Of a stretch of 60,779 nt of DNA, positions 19,036 to 27,022 are shown piece by piece. The notes under the pieces were generated by a model that ran no database searches, had not been told where the DNA came from, and worked only from the letters and a program-made list of their open reading frames with translations. Positions within the stretch are counted from its first letter, which is position 1; each line of letters begins with the position of its first letter. Source of the DNA: CAZOJJ01 sp964580105 (GTDB lineage Bacteria > Bacteroidota > Rhodothermia > Rhodothermales > Rubricoccaceae); the NCBI GenBank assembly GCA_964580105.1, contig CAZOJJ010000014.1, positions 1 to 60,779 on the forward strand, read 5' to 3'. Made by a program: the position numbers and the translations under genes.

Positions 19036-19102
19036 GTCACCCTGAACTCGATTCAGGATCTCTTGCCGCGCCGGTGAGATCCCGAACCAAGCTCGGGATG
19101 AC
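19036..19102. repeat. REP-like palindromic element between sufD and sufT
   Basis: Two nested inverted repeats, CCTGAA...TTCAGG (19041-19057) and CCCGA...TCGGG (19081-19097), joined by GATCTC...GAGATC and bounded by GTCA and TGAC. The whole 67 bp can fold back on itself. The layout is like dispersed bacterial REP/MITE palindromes; only one copy is visible here. Confidence 0.65.
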
Positions 19103-19178
19103 TCTTAAGAAGGGAATGCAACCCTCCGACCGCGACCCGCTCCTCGCCTCGCTTCCCTACCCGCTCGGCGCCACCGCC

Positions 19179-19535
19179 ATGACGCGCGACTTCCTCATCG
19201 ACGGCCGCGACCAGGACTTCTCGCCGCTGGAGGCCGAGATGGTCGAGGTCATGCGGTCCATCTACGACCCCGAGCTGCCGCTGCCGATCTGGGACCTGGG
19301 CCTCATCTACGGCTGGGACGTCGAGCACACCGAGGCGGGCGCGGACGTGACGATCCGCATGACGCTGACCGCGCCCAACTGCCCGGCCGCCGAGACCCTC
19401 CCCGCCGAGGTCGAGCAGGGCATCAATGCCCTCGACGGCGTCCGCCACGTCACCCTCGACCTCGTCTTCACGCCGACGTACTCGATCGAGATGCTGAGCG
19501 AGGAGGCCCGGCTGACGCTCGGGCTCATGTGGTGA
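19179..19535 (+). CDS. SufT-like DUF59/MIP18 protein
   Basis: A 118-residue DUF59 (MIP18/PaaD-like) protein that helps Fe-S cluster maturation in SUF-containing bacteria. Family segments are VMRSIYDPELPLPIWDLGLIYGWDV, IRMTLTAPNCPAAETLP (single conserved Cys) and VTLDLVFTPTYSIEMLSEEARLTLGLM. I start at ATG 19179 (MTRDFLIDGRDQDF); the longer reading from 19074 runs through the palindromic repeat and is not family-like. It sits between sufD and sufS, the typical place for sufT. Confidence 0.9.
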   Translation: MTRDFLIDGRDQDFSPLEAEMVEVMRSIYDPELPLPIWDLGLIYGWDVEHTEAGADVTIRMTLTAPNCPAAETLPAEVEQGINALDGVRHVTLDLVFTPTYSIEMLSEEARLTLGLMW

Positions 19536-19582
19536 CGGCGTGATTGGGTGGATGAGAGCTTGCGCCCCTTCACCCAGTCGCA

Positions 19583-19599
19583 CATCACTCCATCACTCC
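19583..19599. repeat. 8-bp direct repeats abutting the sufS start
   Basis: CATCACTC at 19583-19590 and 19591-19598, then CATG, where ATG (19600) is the sufS start. Similar short-register repeats abut other starts in this window. Confidence 0.6.
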
Positions 19600-20865
19600 A
19601 TGATTCTTCCCCTCCCCGCCTCCGAGATCCCGGCCCTCGACCGCGCCGAGCGCCCGTGCTACCTCGACTCGGCGGCGACGAGCCTCAAGCCGAGGGCCGT
19701 CGTGGAGCGGATCGCGCGGTTCTACGCGGAGGAGAACGCGCCCGTCCACCGGGGGGTTTACGCCCTCAGCCAGCAGGCGACGGATCGCTACGAGGAGGCC
19801 CGGCACACCGTCGCCGCGTTCGTCGGGGCCGAGCCGGAGGCGCTGGTCTTCACGCGGGGCACGACCGAGGGGCTCAACCTCGTCGCCCGCGCGTGGGCCG
19901 AGGAGCGCCTCAGGCCCGGCGACGAGATCCTCGCCAGCCCGCAGGAGCACCACTCCAACTTCACGCCCTGGCAGGAGGCCGCCCGCCGCACCGGCGCCGC
20001 GCTCCGCTTCGCGCCCCTCCACCCCGACGGCACCCTGGACCTCGAGGGTACGCTGGGCCTGCTCGGGCGCCGAACCAGGCTCGTCGCGCTGGCGCACGTC
20101 TCGAACGTGCTCGGCATCGAGAACCCCGTCCGCGAGGTGTTCGCAGCCGCCCGTGCGGTCGGCGCGGTGACCGTCCTCGACGGCGCCCAGTCGGTCCCGA
20201 CCCGCCCGGTGGACGTGGCCGACCTCGGCTGCGACGCCCTCGCCTTCAGCGCCCACAAGATGCTCGGCCCCACCGGCATCGGGGCCCTCGTCGTCCGGCC
20301 GGATCTGCTGGAGGCGATGGCGCCCTACCAGACCGGAGGCGGCATGATCCAGCGCGTGGCGGTGGAGGGCTCGGCTTACCTCGGCGGCTTCGCCCGCTAC
20401 GAGGCCGGAACGCCCCACGCCGCCGGCGCCGTCGGCTTCGCGGCGGCGTGCGACTACCTGAACCGGCTGACGTACGACGGCCGCGAGGGCATGGCCGCCG
20501 TCGCCGCCTACGAGCGCGACTGGGGCCGGTACGCCGTCGAGCAGATCGCGTCCATCGAGGGCGTGCGGCTGATCGGTCCGCCCGAAGGGCACGAGGCGGA
20601 GGGCGGCATCGTCGCGCTCCAGATGGAGGGCGTCCATCCCCACGACCTCGCCGTCCTCCTCGACGCGCAGGGCGTGATGGTCCGTGCCGGGCACCACTGC
20701 ACGATGCCGCTCCACGCCCACCTCGGCACCGGCGGCGCCTGGCCCGAGGCGTCGCTCCGCGCCAGCGCCTACGTCTACAACCCGTTCGAGGACGCCGACC
20801 GTCTCGCCGAGGCGCTCCGCTTCGCCCGCGCGGCGCTGACCCGGCGGCGCGCAGCCACCGCCTGA
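19600..20865 (+). CDS. sufS: SufS-type cysteine desulfurase
   Basis: PLP-dependent group II cysteine desulfurase that supplies persulfide sulfur to the SUF scaffold. Visible: CYLDSAATSLKP near the N-terminus, THGTTEG-type TRGTTEGLNLVA, the EHHSNFTPW block, the PLP lysine in LAFSAHKMLGPTGIG and the catalytic cysteine in RAGHHCTMPLH. There are 421 residues from ATG 19600 (MILPLPASEIPALDRA). It is the last gene of the suf run, 64 bp after sufT. No separate sufE/sufU is present in the window; the sulfur acceptor must be encoded elsewhere. Confidence 0.95.
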   Translation: MILPLPASEIPALDRAERPCYLDSAATSLKPRAVVERIARFYAEENAPVHRGVYALSQQATDRYEEARHTVAAFVGAEPEALVFTRGTTEGLNLVARAWAEERLRPGDEILASPQEHHSNFTPWQEAARRTGAALRFAPLHPDGTLDLEGTLGLLGRRTRLVALAHVSNVLGIENPVREVFAAARAVGAVTVLDGAQSVPTRPVDVADLGCDALAFSAHKMLGPTGIGALVVRPDLLEAMAPYQTGGGMIQRVAVEGSAYLGGFARYEAGTPHAAGAVGFAAACDYLNRLTYDGREGMAAVAAYERDWGRYAVEQIASIEGVRLIGPPEGHEAEGGIVALQMEGVHPHDLAVLLDAQGVMVRAGHHCTMPLHAHLGTGGAWPEASLRASAYVYNPFEDADRLAEALRFARAALTRRRAATA

Positions 20866-21067
20866 GCCTCCCGTTGCGAGACGCCCCCGGACGGTCCGGC
20901 AGGGATCCCTGAACAAGCCGGGAATATCGCTTACGAGGGTTACGCGCGTCGGAGCTATAACCGGCCCGATTCGCATGGCACAGATGCTGACGAGCGGGCC
21001 GTATCCACGCGGGGGCTCACCCCACGCTCCCTGCCGCTCCCGCTCCGTTACGCTCCCGATTCCCCCT

Positions 21068-21511
21068 ATGGCCCAAGCGCCTGCCCCTTCCCGCCGCGCC
21101 GCCACGCACGAGCAGCTCGCCGAGCGCGCCCTCCGCCGTCCCTCTTCGACGATCTGGCTGCACCAGGTCCGCGTGACGACGCGCCACCTCGACGAGGCCC
21201 TCGCCTTCTACGTCACCACGCTCGGCCTCACCCTCCGCGCCGTCGAGCTCGACCCGGCCCACCCCACCCGCCTCCGCGCCATCCTCGTCGACGCCGAGGA
21301 GCGCGACGTCCTGGAAATCGTAGAGGGCGGCGACGAGGCCCCCATCGCCAACCTCAGCCAGCTCGGCTTCGGGCTGCCGCGCCGGGCCTGGCACCTCCTC
21401 CGCACCCGCCTCGACACGCAGGAAGTCCCCTACCGTCTCAGCGGAGACTGCCTCCTCCTCCGCGACGCCGACGGCATCCTGGTGCGGGTGCAACCCCTCG
21501 GCGAGTGCTGA
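21068..21511 (+). CDS. VOC-fold (glyoxalase/bleomycin-resistance-like) protein
   Basis: A 147-residue protein of the vicinal-oxygen-chelate superfamily: LHQVRVTTRHLDEALAFYVTTLGLTL followed by RLRAILVDAEERDVLEIVEG and a C-terminal repeat ending GDCLLLRDADGILVRVQPL. The metal-site His and Glu typical of dioxygenases and glyoxalase I are only partly evident, so the reaction is unknown. ATG 21068 is preferred; upstream in-frame sequence is low-complexity. It stands alone between sufS and the convergent clpS. Confidence 0.7.
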   Translation: MAQAPAPSRRAATHEQLAERALRRPSSTIWLHQVRVTTRHLDEALAFYVTTLGLTLRAVELDPAHPTRLRAILVDAEERDVLEIVEGGDEAPIANLSQLGFGLPRRAWHLLRTRLDTQEVPYRLSGDCLLLRDADGILVRVQPLGEC

Positions 21512-21513
21512 TC

Positions 21514-21537
21514 GGCACCGGGCCCGCGCCTCTTTTT
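21514..21537 (+). terminator. Possible weak terminator after VOC gene
   Basis: Short GC-rich self-complementary segment (GGCACCGGGCCCGCGCC) followed by TCTTTTTCG, with five T at 21532-21536. The stem is imperfect, so this is tentative. Confidence 0.35.
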
Positions 21538-21590
21538 CGGATGCGCGTGCCCGCCGACCAACGCACGGGGCCGGAGACGGAATGCCCCGC

Positions 21591-21953
21591 CTAGCCTTCG
21601 ATCTCCGTCACCAGCTGGATCTCGCGGAGCACACCCTGCACGCGGAAGCACTCCGCAAACTCGCCCTGGTAGACGCAGTCCTTCCCCTGGGTGTGGACGG
21701 TCCAGGCGTGCTTCTCGGCCTGCTGCGCCGAACACCCCGTCGCCTTGATGAGCTGCACGATGACCTCGTCGAAGGTGTGGATGTCGTCGTCGTAGAGGAT
21801 CACGCGCCACGGCGTGTCGATCCGCGTGCCCACCTCGACGTCCTCCTCCACGAGCACGTCGGGGTCGGCCACGTCGGGAGCGGCCACGTCGGGGTCGGCC
21901 ACGTCGGGAGCGGCATTGACCGCGAGGGTCGGCAGCGGGTCCGAGGGCGGCAT
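21591..21953 (-). CDS. clpS: ClpS-type Clp protease adaptor with pentapeptide-repeat N-terminus
   Basis: Adaptor that binds N-degron substrates and the ClpA/C N-domain. The conserved core is WRVILYDDDIHTFDEVIVQLIKATGC, AEKHAWTVHTQGKDCVYQGEFAEC and REIQLVTEIE. At 120 residues it is slightly long because the N-terminal extension contains four pentapeptides (AAPDV/ADPDV) encoded by four 15-bp units at 21855-21914. In the core HTFDEVI has Phe where many ClpS have NDDxT-type spacing, as in Bacteroidota versions. Start ATG 21953. It lies 38 bp downstream of purS on the same strand. Confidence 0.88.
   Translation of the reverse strand: MPPSDPLPTLAVNAAPDVADPDVAAPDVADPDVLVEEDVEVGTRIDTPWRVILYDDDIHTFDEVIVQLIKATGCSAQQAEKHAWTVHTQGKDCVYQGEFAECFRVQGVLREIQLVTEIEG
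21855..21914. repeat. Four 15-bp units inside clpS
   Basis: CACGTCGGGGTCGGC and CACGTCGGGAGCGGC alternate, two each, in perfect register. Being a multiple of three it adds whole pentapeptides (A-D/A-P-D-V) to the ClpS N-terminus without shifting the frame. Confidence 0.95.
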
Positions 21954-21991
21954 CGTCCAGGGCACCGGTCGTAGCACGGGTGGAAGTCGCG

Positions 21992-22255
21992 TCAGGCGGG
22001 CGCGCCGTCGAGGGCCTCGACGGCCACGCTGAAATCCTCCATCACCGGGTTGGCGAGGAGCTGCTCGCAGGCCGTCCGCGCCGTCCGCTCGGCCTCCTCG
22101 GCCGAGGCCGCGTCGATCCACAGCTCGATGTGCTTCCCGGCGCGGACCTGCTCGACGGTCCCGTGCCCGAGGTCGTGGAGCGCCCGCTGCATCGCCTTCC
22201 CCTGCGGGTCGAGGATGGACGGGCGGAGGGTGACGGTGACGACGGCTTTGAACAT
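21992..22255 (-). CDS. purS: PurS subunit of FGAM synthase
   Basis: Small subunit of the three-part phosphoribosylformylglycinamidine synthase (PurSLQ), step four of purine synthesis. The 87-residue protein shows the family pattern: MFKAVVTVTLRPSILDPQGKA, ALHDLGHGTVEQVRAGKHIEL and LLANPVMEDFSV. Complete from ATG 22255. purL and purQ are not adjacent, which is unusual; the upstream neighbour is the phospholipid gene pssA 34 bp away. Confidence 0.92.
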   Translation of the reverse strand: MFKAVVTVTLRPSILDPQGKAMQRALHDLGHGTVEQVRAGKHIELWIDAASAEEAERTARTACEQLLANPVMEDFSVAVEALDGAPA

Positions 22256-22289
22256 GGGAGGCGAGCCGGGAAACGAGCGGAAGTCGGGG

Positions 22290-23123
22290 TCAGTCCGGCA
22301 CCGGCGCAGGATCCTCGTCCCCTTCGCGGGCGACGCGCACCGCCCACCAGACGGCCCCGCCGATGCCGTGCAGAAGATACACCGCCGCCGCGATGAGGAC
22401 GCCGAACTCCTTGAGGAAGAGCATGAGGAGCAGACCGAGGGCGAAGGCCGCGAACCGCTTCGGGTACTTCCGCAGCGCCGCCCGGTTGGGCTGGGGCAGC
22501 GCCAGGAACCGCACGGGCGAGACCATCAGCAACGCCACGAGCACCGTGAGCGGGAGCAGGATCGAGAGCCGCCCCCGCTCCAGGCCCGCGAACCACGTGT
22601 CGTCCGTGAACGTGAGCGTGAAGGCGACGATCACGCCCGCCGCCGCCGGGATCGGCAGACCGACGAAGTAGTCCTTCTTCTCGCCCGCCTCGGCGTACGC
22701 GTTGAACCGGGCCAGCCGGACGGCCCCGCTCATCGCGAACAGCGCGGCGATGAAGATGCCGAAGAAGCCCATCCGGTCCAGCCCGAACCGATACATCAGG
22801 AATGCGGGCGCGACGCCGAAGGAGACCACGTCGCAGAGGGAGTCGAGCTCGACGCCGAACGACGACGACACGCCCGCCAGCCGGGCCACCATCCCGTCGA
22901 GCAGGTCGAAGAACCCGGCGATGACGATGAGCCACGCCGCGAACTCCAGGTTGCCCTGGCTCGCGTAGACGATGGAGAGGAAACCGGCGAAGAGGTTGCC
23001 GAGCGTGAACGCGTTCGGAATGGCGCCGCGCGGCAGGGCGGGCCGCGTCAGGCCGCGCCGCCGCCGCAGCAGCGGACCGGGGCGGCCGCGCCGCCGCCGG
23101 CTCGTATCGTAGGGAGGCTCCAT
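22290..23123 (-). CDS. pssA: CDP-diacylglycerol-serine O-phosphatidyltransferase
   Basis: Membrane enzyme making phosphatidylserine from CDP-diacylglycerol and serine. The CDP-alcohol phosphotransferase motif D-G-x2-A-R-x8-G-x3-D-x3-D is visible as FDLLDGMVARLAGVSSSFGVELDSLCD. Multiple hydrophobic helices follow (FGIFIAALFAMSGAVRLARF and others), with family NAFTLGNLFAGFLSI near the start. There are 277 residues from ATG 23123. The A of its ATG is also the last base of the psd stop (TGATG), so psd and pssA are coupled. The Arg-rich N-terminal 30 residues are not typical. Confidence 0.93.
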   Translation of the reverse strand: MEPPYDTSRRRRGRPGPLLRRRRGLTRPALPRGAIPNAFTLGNLFAGFLSIVYASQGNLEFAAWLIVIAGFFDLLDGMVARLAGVSSSFGVELDSLCDVVSFGVAPAFLMYRFGLDRMGFFGIFIAALFAMSGAVRLARFNAYAEAGEKKDYFVGLPIPAAAGVIVAFTLTFTDDTWFAGLERGRLSILLPLTVLVALLMVSPVRFLALPQPNRAALRKYPKRFAAFALGLLLMLFLKEFGVLIAAAVYLLHGIGGAVWWAVRVAREGDEDPAPVPD

Positions 23124-24027
23124 CAGCGCGCCTCCCCGGCAGGAACATCGTCGGTCGGTACGTCCTCGGTCGGTACGTCCTCGGTCGGTACGTCCTCGGT
23201 CGGTACGTCCTCGGNNNNNNNNNNNNNNNNNNNNNNNNNNNNNNNNNNNNNNNNNNNNNNNNNNNNNNNNNNNNNNNNNNNNNNNNNNNNNNNNNNNNNN
23301 NNNNNNNNNNNNNNACGTCCTCGGTCGGTACGTCCTCGGTCGGTACGTCCTCGGTCGGTACGTCCTCGGTCGGTACGTCCTCGGCGAGGCGCCCGATGAC
23401 GGTCTCCCCCGCCACCACGCGCTGGCCGACCCGCACGTCGAGGCGGACGTGCGGCGGCACGAGCACGTCCATCCGCGAGCCGAACTTGACGATCCCGAAG
23501 CGCTCGCCTGCACGGACGGCGTCCCCCTCCTTGACGTGGAAGACGATGCGGCGGGCGACGGCACCGGCGATCTGCTTGAACAGCACCGGCGTGCCCGTCG
23601 GATGCCGCAGGCCGATCTCGCTCCGCTCGTTGAGCGTGCTCGCCTTCGGGTGCCACGCCACGAGGTAGTCGCCCGGCACGTAGTTGACGTACTCGATGAC
23701 GCCGTCGGCCGGGATGCGGTTGACGTGGACGTTGAGCGGCGAGAGGAAGATCGAGATGCGCTGGGCCTCGCCGTTGAGGTAGAGCGTGTCCTCCTCGGTG
23801 ACGAGCTCGACGACCTTGCCGTCGGCCGGCGCGAGGAGCAGCCGGCTCGCGTCGGCCGGCGCGGTCCGGGCCGGGTCGCGGAAGAACCAGAGCGTGAACC
23901 CGATGACGGCGAGGCCGAGCACGAGCGGCACCCACCCGAAGCGGGGCAGCCGGAGCCCGAGGCCGACGAGGAGGACGCCGACGACGACGGCGCCGGCGAT
24001 GAGGGCGAGGCCTTCGCGAGCGAGCAC
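23123..24027 (-). CDS. psd: Phosphatidylserine decarboxylase, with gapped pentapeptide-repeat C-terminus
   Basis: Short-form Psd that converts phosphatidylserine to phosphatidylethanolamine, partner of the next gene. Visible: membrane helices near the N-terminus, WFFRDPAR, APADGKV, ISIFLSPLNVHVNRIPADG, HPKASTLNERSEIGL and the self-cleaving pyruvoyl Gly-Ser in VKFGSRMDVLVP, ending GQRVVAGETVIGRLA. Start GTG 24027. The family normally stops there; here the frame runs on into EDVPT pentapeptides from a 15-bp array, through 100 N, and ends DDVPAGEAR with TGA at 23123. With 100 N the two sides are out of frame, but the flank phases predict a true gap of 5 + 15n bases, which restores the frame. Confidence 0.85.
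23151..23384. repeat. 15-bp tandem array with 100-N scaffold gap at the 3' end of psd
   Basis: Unit TCGGTCGGTACGTCC; 4 copies plus 4 bases left of the gap (23151-23214), N at 23215-23314, then 6 bases plus 4 copies plus 4 bases to the right. On the coding strand each unit is GAG GAC GTA CCG ACC, i.e. Glu-Asp-Val-Pro-Thr. Confidence 0.96.
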
Positions 24028-24105
24028 GAGAGCGGGTAGACGGGTGAGAGACGGGGGCGGGTTAACGCCGCACCGGGGTGGCTCCGTTCCGGCCGCCACG
24101 GCCCG

Positions 24106-24146
24106 AAAAACAGGAAGGGGAAGTCGGCCGAAGCCGACTTCCCCTT
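24106..24146 (-). terminator. Strong minus-strand intrinsic terminator upstream of psd
   Basis: A perfect 14-bp stem (arms 24115-24128 and 24133-24146) with a TTCG tetraloop on the minus strand. On that strand it is followed by CCTG and five T (24110-24106). Read on the plus strand there is no comparable T tract. It therefore ends a minus-strand transcript that enters from the gene-poor 24.2-25.0 kb region. Confidence 0.82.
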
Positions 24147-25020
24147 TGAATCCTTGACGCCGTGCCCCTGTCCCTGCCACCGGCGCATGGGCGAGGCCGG
24201 AGCAAGTCCGAACCTCTTAGCCCGATGGTGGGTGCAGAAGCGGCTCTCCGTGTCGGCGCAGGTGCGCCAGCACTCGTGGCGGGTACGCTCACCCGGCGCC
24301 CTGTAGAAACGGGGGGGCCGTCTGACCGCAGCCTGACTTCGAACCGCCTTCCGGGGGTCACCCTTCCGGCGGCCTCCATCGAGGCACCACACAGACCGTA
24401 CTTTCATCCAAGCAGCGGCGTTACCGGGTCATCGGCGCGGGACCTGTACCCGGTATCGCTCGCAGACCGAAGCCTGCGGACGCCCCGGTGCTCAACGGGT
24501 ACGACGACCTGCCGTGGAGCAGGTGCCGAGGCTCGGAGCACGTTTCGGGCTCCTGCCGCACATCTCTACCGCTCATGGGAGCCCATCGTCCGGAGACGAC
24601 GGGGCCTTCACGGGGAAGGCCGGCGGAGGAAGCCACAGGGCCCACGTCTTCCGAAGAAGACCGACGGGGCAGCCTCGCTGCGAGGAAGACCTCATGCAGC
24701 CTGGAGAACTCAGTCGCGTCAAGGAACGGGCCCCGGAGGGCCGGTGCCGACGGGGACGCCCGGAGGCGCCGTGCCGTCGAGCACAGAAGCAATTAACCGA
24801 GCCCCGCCGATGAAGTCAAGGTTAACGAGAGTGGAAGTTTTCCACTTGTCCACACGAAGCACGCCGGGAAACGAAAGGCCCGGCGGGTAGGCCGAGCCTT
24901 TCGTAACGCGACTGAGCGGCCCGCTCCGAACGTCCCGTCGGCCGGGCCTCAGGCGGCATGAGGTGCTGAAAAGTAGGACGGCCCGAGGCCTCGAATCAAG
25001 AGGCATCCCCCTTCAATAAC
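24147..25020 (-). ncRNA. Candidate structured non-coding transcript, identity unknown
   Basis: No reading frame here looks like a protein on either strand, yet the stretch ends in a strong minus-strand terminator and holds further hairpins. These are a 14-bp stem with arms 24871-24884 and 24891-24904, a 6-bp stem GTGGAA/TTCCAC at 24831-24845, and GGAGC/GCTCC at 24535-24553. In the 14-bp stem one pair is C-A on the plus strand but G-U on the minus strand, which fits a minus-strand RNA. I looked for RNase P RNA, tmRNA, SRP RNA and group II intron landmarks and found none convincing. It could also be a decayed mobile element. Confidence 0.3.
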
Positions 25021-25380
25021 AGCCATTGCACGTTCTTTGCACGCTCTGCTCTCAGGAGCGCTCCATCAATAACAGCGATGCCTTTCGCGCCTCGGCTCTG
25101 CCTCGCACCCCGCGCCGGACAACCTCGGCCTCCGCTCGAAGCCCTCCAAACCCCGCCTCGGCCGACCGCTGAGGAGCCGGCGGAGTCAACCTGTCGCACC
25201 CCGATAGCCCCGGCACTTCAAGCTCCACTGGAGCCGGTGGCGCCCCCACCTCCGCGACCACCGAGGCCGTACCTTTTTCAGCCCTCCCGCCGCCGTCATG
25301 CCGAACCACCCCCTCCGCCTCGCTGCTTCCTCGGGGGCGCCTCTCTTCGTCGCCTCCCCTGCCGTCAGGCCGGGGCCCCG

Positions 25381-25737
25381 GTGGTGACGCGGCGCTGGCT
25401 CCTCGGCACGCCCCTCCCGCCCGACCTCGCGGACGAGGGCCACGCCGTCGTCGCCTACCTCCGTAGCGACGCCCCGAACGACGAGAAGGCCAACCGCGCC
25501 TTCCACTTCATCTACGCCGTCGGCGAGGCGGCCCTCGCCTACCACTTCCACCAGCCGCTCGTGAGGCTGGGCGTCGGGAACGTGATGCGAGCGGCCGTGG
25601 ACGTGGCGATCTCGGTGGCCCTCGCGGGCATGCGGGGGCCGATGCGCCGCGTGCTCTTCGGGATGTCGGCCGAGCAGCTCCGCAGCGTCGCCGACGAAAT
25701 CGAGTTCCGGCTCTACCCGGACCCGCACGGCGGGTGA
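25381..25737 (+). CDS. Conserved-looking hypothetical protein (118 aa)
   Basis: I do not recognise the family. The 118 residues read as a soluble helical protein: VTRRWLLGTPLPPDLADEGHAVVAYLRSDAPNDEKANRAFHFIYAVGEAALAYHFHQPL, then a hydrophobic VMRAAVDVAISVALAGMRG segment and an amphipathic end (MSAEQLRSVADEIEFRLYP). Start GTG 25381 or 25384; the same frame is open for another 300 bp upstream but there it is Pro/Arg-rich and not protein-like. It precedes ddl by 105 bp on the same strand. Confidence 0.6.
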   Translation: MVTRRWLLGTPLPPDLADEGHAVVAYLRSDAPNDEKANRAFHFIYAVGEAALAYHFHQPLVRLGVGNVMRAAVDVAISVALAGMRGPMRRVLFGMSAEQLRSVADEIEFRLYPDPHGG

Positions 25738-25842
25738 GCAGGGAGACGCGCCCTCCCCTCGCCGCCCCATCCGGACGTGTGATAGCTTGGGTCCCTCTTT
25801 CATCCCGAGGCGGCGGCCTCGTCTACCTCTCCGAGCACATTC

Positions 25843-26946
25843 ATGGCAACGGACAGAATCCGGGTGGGCCTCCTCTACGGTGGGCGCTCTTCCGAGTACG
25901 AGGTCTCAATCGTGTCGGCGCGCAACGTGTTCGCGGCGCTCGCCCCGGAGCGCTACCTCGTCACCCCCATCCGGATCGACCCGGCGGGGCGGTGGTACGT
26001 CGAACGGGCCGAGCGGTCGGTGCTCCAGGGGACCGACGCATCCGAGGCCGACGCGGACCCCGCGTACTTCTCCCCGGCCGACGAGGGGGCCGAGATCTTC
26101 GTCCGCCGGGACGACGGCGACGGCCGTGTACGGATGGAGCCGCTCGCCCTCGACGTCGTCTTCCCCATGCTCCACGGGCAGAACGGCGAGGACGGCCGCG
26201 TGCAGGGCTTCCTCACCACACTCGGCCTCCCCTACGTCGGGCCCGACGTGCTCGGCTCGGCCGTCTGCATGGACAAGGAGGTGACGAAGCGGCTCCTCCG
26301 CGACTCGGGCCTGCCCATCGTCCCGTTCCGCGTCGTCCGCCGGGGCGAGCGGCCGTCGTACGAGGCGATGGCCGAGGCGCTCGGGCCGACGCTCTTCGTC
26401 AAGCCGGCCAACTCCGGCTCGTCCGTCGGAACCTCCAAGGTCGAGACGGCCGGTGCCTTCGGGCCGGCGCTCGACGAGGCGTTTCTCTATGACCACAAGG
26501 TGCTCGTCGAGACGGCGATCCAGGGGCGCGAGATCGAGTGCGCCGTGCTCGGCAACGAGCAGCCGCGCGCCTCGGTGCCGGGTGAGATCGTCATGAACGC
26601 CGTGTTCTACACCTACGAGGCGAAGTACCTCGACGCCGAGGCCTCGCGCATGGAGGTCCCGGCCGATCTCCCCGCCGAGGTCGCCGGGGGCGTCCGCGAG
26701 GCCGCCGCCGCCGCCTGCCGCGTCCTCGGCTGCGAGGGCATGGCCCGCGTGGACTTCTTCGTCCAGCCCGACGGCGCCCTCTACATCAACGAGGTCAACA
26801 CCATCCCGGGCTTCACCGAACGCAGCATGTACCCCGTGATGTGGGCGGAGACGGGCGTGCCCTACGGCGCCCTCGTCGATACCCTCGTCCAGCTCGCCCT
26901 CGACCGCCACGCGCGGGACGCCCGGCTCAAGACGACGCGCGATTGA
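25843..26946 (+). CDS. ddl: D-alanine-D-alanine ligase
   Basis: ATP-grasp enzyme making D-Ala-D-Ala for peptidoglycan. Family blocks: GLLYGGRSSEYEVSIVSA, VFPMLHGQNGEDGRVQGF, YVGPDVLGSAVCMDKEVTKRLL, LFVKPANSGSSVGTSKV, VLVETAIQGREIECAVLGN, FYTYEAKYLD, GMARVDFFV and the metal/substrate site YINEVNTIPGFT. It has 367 residues, normal length, from ATG 25843. murF, the enzyme that uses its product, starts 76 bp downstream on the same strand. Confidence 0.97.
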   Translation: MATDRIRVGLLYGGRSSEYEVSIVSARNVFAALAPERYLVTPIRIDPAGRWYVERAERSVLQGTDASEADADPAYFSPADEGAEIFVRRDDGDGRVRMEPLALDVVFPMLHGQNGEDGRVQGFLTTLGLPYVGPDVLGSAVCMDKEVTKRLLRDSGLPIVPFRVVRRGERPSYEAMAEALGPTLFVKPANSGSSVGTSKVETAGAFGPALDEAFLYDHKVLVETAIQGREIECAVLGNEQPRASVPGEIVMNAVFYTYEAKYLDAEASRMEVPADLPAEVAGGVREAAAAACRVLGCEGMARVDFFVQPDGALYINEVNTIPGFTERSMYPVMWAETGVPYGALVDTLVQLALDRHARDARLKTTRD

Positions 26947-26984
26947 AGGAGGCGGAAGGGTTGGCAGGGAACGTCGCCCGCCCC

Positions 26985-27018
26985 CCTGAATGCCGAACTC
27001 GCACCCTGAATCCAGAAT
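26985..27018. repeat. Degenerate 7-bp repeats before murF
   Basis: CCTGAAT, GCCGAAC, a six-base spacer, CCTGAAT, CCAGAAT, then AGCTGTG containing the GTG start of murF. Same register and position relative to a start codon as the other heptamer runs. Confidence 0.5.
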
Positions 27019-27022
27019 AGCT

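Larger units (their letters stand above)
24028..25380. other. 1.35-kb stretch without a convincing coding gene
   Basis: Contains the minus-strand terminator (24106-24146), the candidate RNA region, and two copies of TCAATAACAGC (25013-25023 and 25066-25076) 53 bp apart. From 25080 to 25380 the sequence is Pro/Arg-type low complexity in all frames and probably the leader of the hypothetical gene at 25381. Confidence 0.6.

Noticed and set aside
24846..24854. DnaA box TTGTCCACA as sign of an origin
   Set aside because: A single near-match without other boxes, AT-rich DNA or dnaA/dnaN nearby.
24147..25020. RNase P RNA, tmRNA or group II intron
   Set aside because: GGAGCAAGTCC at 24199 and TTGATTCGA near 24995 gave partial resemblance, but the universal P4 segments, tag-peptide reading frame, CCA end and domain V could not be found.
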